A stretch of DNA of 64,000 nucleotides from Prevotella sp. GTDB lineage: Bacteria > Bacteroidota > Bacteroidia > Bacteroidales > Bacteroidaceae. Shown here one piece after another: positions 62,376-64,000 of this stretch. Both the position numbers and the translations under genes were made by a program. The notes under the pieces were generated by a model that saw only the letters and a list, made by a program, of their open reading frames with translations, did not search any database and had not been told where the DNA came from. The stretch lies in contig JAFTFX010000026.1 in NCBI GenBank assembly GCA_017458225.1, positions 1 through 64,000 on the forward strand, written 5' to 3'. How positions within the stretch are numbered: the stretch's first letter is position 1; the number at the start of each line of letters is the position of its first letter.

Positions 62376-62383
62376 CAAAAGTA
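62376..62383 (-). promoter_or_regulatory. -7 element for asd
   Basis: TACTTTTG on the minus strand, 39 bp before the asd start. Confidence 0.5.
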
Positions 62384-62446
62384 CAAATAAAAACTGATAT
62401 TTCATCATTTCTGCCAAATATTCTTGTCATTATTGTGGATTTTCGC

Positions 62447-62454
62447 TACTTTTG
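62447..62454 (+). promoter_or_regulatory. -7 element for the thioredoxin-like gene
   Basis: TACTTTTG, 38 bp before the start codon. Confidence 0.55.
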
Positions 62455-62492
62455 CACCCTAGAAAGTAAAGTCGAAACTAAAGAATACAGAG

Positions 62493-63023
62493 ATGAGAAG
62501 AATAATGATGGTATTGTTGACAGCCCTGTTTGCTGTTGCGACAAATGCCCAGACAGCACTGAAAAAAGTATATGATGAAGACATAAACCCGTTGGAGCAA
62601 ATCGATCAGGCGCTTGTGAAAGCAAGAGCAGAAGGCAAGTTCGTTGTCTGTCAGGTGGGTGGCAACTGGTGTCCCTGGTGCCTGCGTTTTGCCGACTTCA
62701 TCGCCAACGACAGCACCATCAGCAAAGTCATTGCCGATAACTATGAGTATATCCACGTGAACTACAATCCCAGAAAGGCTGGAGATGACGCTGCGCAGCC
62801 GCTCGGCTCTGCTGCTTTGTCTCGCAAAGAACAGGCTGCAGCCCTGATGAAGCGCTTAGACAATTGTGGCCGTTTCGGTTTCCCCGTCTTCGTCGTCCTT
62901 GGTGAAGACGGTAAAGTGATTCACATTCAAGACTCGAGCTTCCTGGAAGAGGGCAAAGGCTATAATCAGGCAAAGGTACTCCGCTTCTTCAAGAACTGGA
63001 CACCAAAAGTGGTGAATAAATAA
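62493..63023 (+). CDS. Exported thioredoxin-fold protein
   Basis: A 176-residue protein with signal peptide (MMVLLTALFAVATNAQ) and a thioredoxin-like domain with the redox motif GGNWCPWCLRFADF and the cis-Pro region GRFGFPVFVVLGEDGKVI. It probably acts in the periplasm. CPWC rather than CGPC suggests the DUF255/thioredoxin_7 branch. It is a single gene with its own promoter. Confidence 0.82.
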   Translation: MRRIMMVLLTALFAVATNAQTALKKVYDEDINPLEQIDQALVKARAEGKFVVCQVGGNWCPWCLRFADFIANDSTISKVIADNYEYIHVNYNPRKAGDDAAQPLGSAALSRKEQAAALMKRLDNCGRFGFPVFVVLGEDGKVIHIQDSSFLEEGKGYNQAKVLRFFKNWTPKVVNK

Positions 63024-63057
63024 ATGCCTTGTTCCTGTTGCCGCCGTGTGCCTCCAT

Positions 63058-64000
63058 TTACAACACACACTTCAGCACTCCCACAGTCCGATACTCCGTT
63101 TCACTATCCAACACTATTGTGCCATAGTCTTTGTTCTGTGGTATCAGTTCCACTTTGGTATGCTGCCAACCTTCTTCCGTAACCACCTTTTCACTCTTAT
63201 ACTTCTTGATTGTGTACATGCCACCATAGTCAAGGTCTTTCTCATTGCACTCGGTCAGCACAATCTCGCCATTTCGAGAACCGGCTCGATACCACTCGAA
63301 CACACAGATGTCGCCATCCTTTATCTTGGGTAGCATCGAATCGCCTTTTGCATGAACGGCAAAATGACGTTTCGGGTCAGGAGTAAAACCGTAACCAGAA
63401 GCATCCACCCAACCTTCTTCTTCTGGTACTTCTCCGTCTTTGAAGTAACCGCAGGCAGCACGCAACGTGTAAAGTGGCACACATTCCTTGCGATATTCAG
63501 AATAGATGGGAATGGTCCTACTAGGCTCTTCTGCCGCCATCAGCATACTTCCATCTTCTTCCTCAATCGTGGGATAGGGCATCTTTGTCTCGCCCAATGC
63601 GCTGTTCCGATAGTTCAGATACATCGCCTTGGCCATCTCACTCATCACACGCTTATAGAACTGCTCATCTTCGAAGAGCTTGGAGAATGCATCCATCTGT
63701 TCCATGTAGCACTTCTGAGCCACCTTGTCGAATTCCTTGGGGAAGATGCTGGTCTCGAACATCTGGGCATCGTTGTTCTTGGCCTGCTTTTTCAGTGTCT
63801 TGCTGCTACGAACCATCTTGTCGTAAATGGTTTCAACGATGACCCTGTCTGCCTCTGTGAACTTGCCTGCATACATGATGTTAATCTTCTCGATGATGTT
63901 TGCCAGCAGGTCTGTCTTCACTTCAGGCTTCTTGCCCTGCGTACCCTGTTCCGGGTTCACCGTCTTGTCTTTCTCCGTAGGTTTCAGTTCGATGACGCCA
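63058..64000 (-). CDS. Partial: type I restriction HsdR C-terminus fused to S24 peptidase domain
   Basis: The frame is open to the window edge; GTG at 63960 is only an internal codon (GVIELKPTEKDKT precedes it). The first about 125 residues (LLANIIEKINIMYAGKFTEA, FSKLFEDEQFYKRVMSEMAK) resemble the helical C-terminal domain of HsdR. The rest is a LexA/UmuD-like S24 domain: a possible cleavage dipeptide Cys-Gly in LRAACGYFKDG, Ser in VHAKGDSMLPKIKDGD, Lys in MYTIKKYKSE. The ATPase and nuclease parts would lie beyond the window. Fusion is seen directly; the HsdR call is by resemblance. Confidence 0.65.
   Translation of the reverse strand, partial: GVIELKPTEKDKTVNPEQGTQGKKPEVKTDLLANIIEKINIMYAGKFTEADRVIVETIYDKMVRSSKTLKKQAKNNDAQMFETSIFPKEFDKVAQKCYMEQMDAFSKLFEDEQFYKRVMSEMAKAMYLNYRNSALGETKMPYPTIEEEDGSMLMAAEEPSRTIPIYSEYRKECVPLYTLRAACGYFKDGEVPEEEGWVDASGYGFTPDPKRHFAVHAKGDSMLPKIKDGDICVFEWYRAGSRNGEIVLTECNEKDLDYGGMYTIKKYKSEKVVTEEGWQHTKVELIPQNKDYGTIVLDSETEYRTVGVLKCVL

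Overview
The window looks like a chromosomal segment of a Bacteroidetes bacterium, most likely Prevotella or a close relative. The evidence is the many promoters of the form TTTG-N19/20-TAnnTTTG close upstream of start codons, the cluster rpmB-rpmG-DUF4295-ftsY-rimO, a Bacteroides-type MoxR/Bat operon, a TonB receptor with outer-membrane lipoproteins, and an inositol-sphingolipid cluster. Most of it is ordinary coding DNA. No rRNA, tRNA, CRISPR array or complete insertion sequence was seen.

Layout. 1-2.8 kb: a possible gene end, tsaD, a CinA C-terminal-domain gene, and rpmB-rpmG-DUF4295. 2.8-4.0 kb: a minus-strand cassette of small genes, one interrupted by two TAG codons, wedged between DUF4295 and ftsY. 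4.0-16.2 kb: ftsY, rimO, two HU-type genes (one a predicted HU-membrane-LysM fusion), then the aerotolerance operon moxR-DUF58-BatD-like-batA-batB/C-batD/E, in which two gene pairs are fused. 16.2-18.8 kb: PAP2 phosphatase, QueA, TlpA-like lipoprotein. 18.8-19.3 kb: a 22-bp-periodic repeat array and a 26-bp perfect inverted repeat. 19.3-24.9 kb: a truncated gene remnant, then dedA, a TPR gene and glnS on the minus strand, a candidate small RNA, and mltG. 24.9-31.8 kb: the full tryptophan operon in the order trpB-E-G-D-C-F-A, preceded by a leader peptide with three consecutive Trp codons and a terminator hairpin.

31.9-45.6 kb: two secreted glycosidase-like proteins, a vitamin B6 block (degenerate kinase-AraC fusion, pdxS, pdxT) and a PL11-type pectin lyase fused to an autotransporter-like repeat region. 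45.8-47.6 kb: a ROK kinase and a cytidylate-kinase-like gene with divergent promoters. 47.6-55.1 kb: TonB receptor, DUF5689/OB-fold lipoprotein, triple OB-fold lipoprotein and secreted DNA/RNA non-specific nuclease. Together these look like an outer-membrane system for binding, cutting and importing extracellular nucleic acid, built like a polysaccharide utilisation locus. 55.2-61.2 kb: a lipocalin-like lipoprotein, a Wzi-type barrel and genes for inositol phospholipid/sphingolipid synthesis, divergent from inositol-phosphate synthase. 61.3-64 kb: asd, a thioredoxin-like protein, and the end of a probable type I restriction HsdR subunit fused to an S24 (LexA/UmuD-like) peptidase domain.

A recurring theme is palindromic repeat DNA inserted in frame into housekeeping genes (tsaD, rimO, trpE). 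The strongest candidates for undescribed biology are the nucleic-acid uptake locus, the HsdR-S24 fusion, the degenerate kinase-AraC regulator of B6 synthesis, the membrane-tethered HU protein, and the TAG-interrupted cassette.
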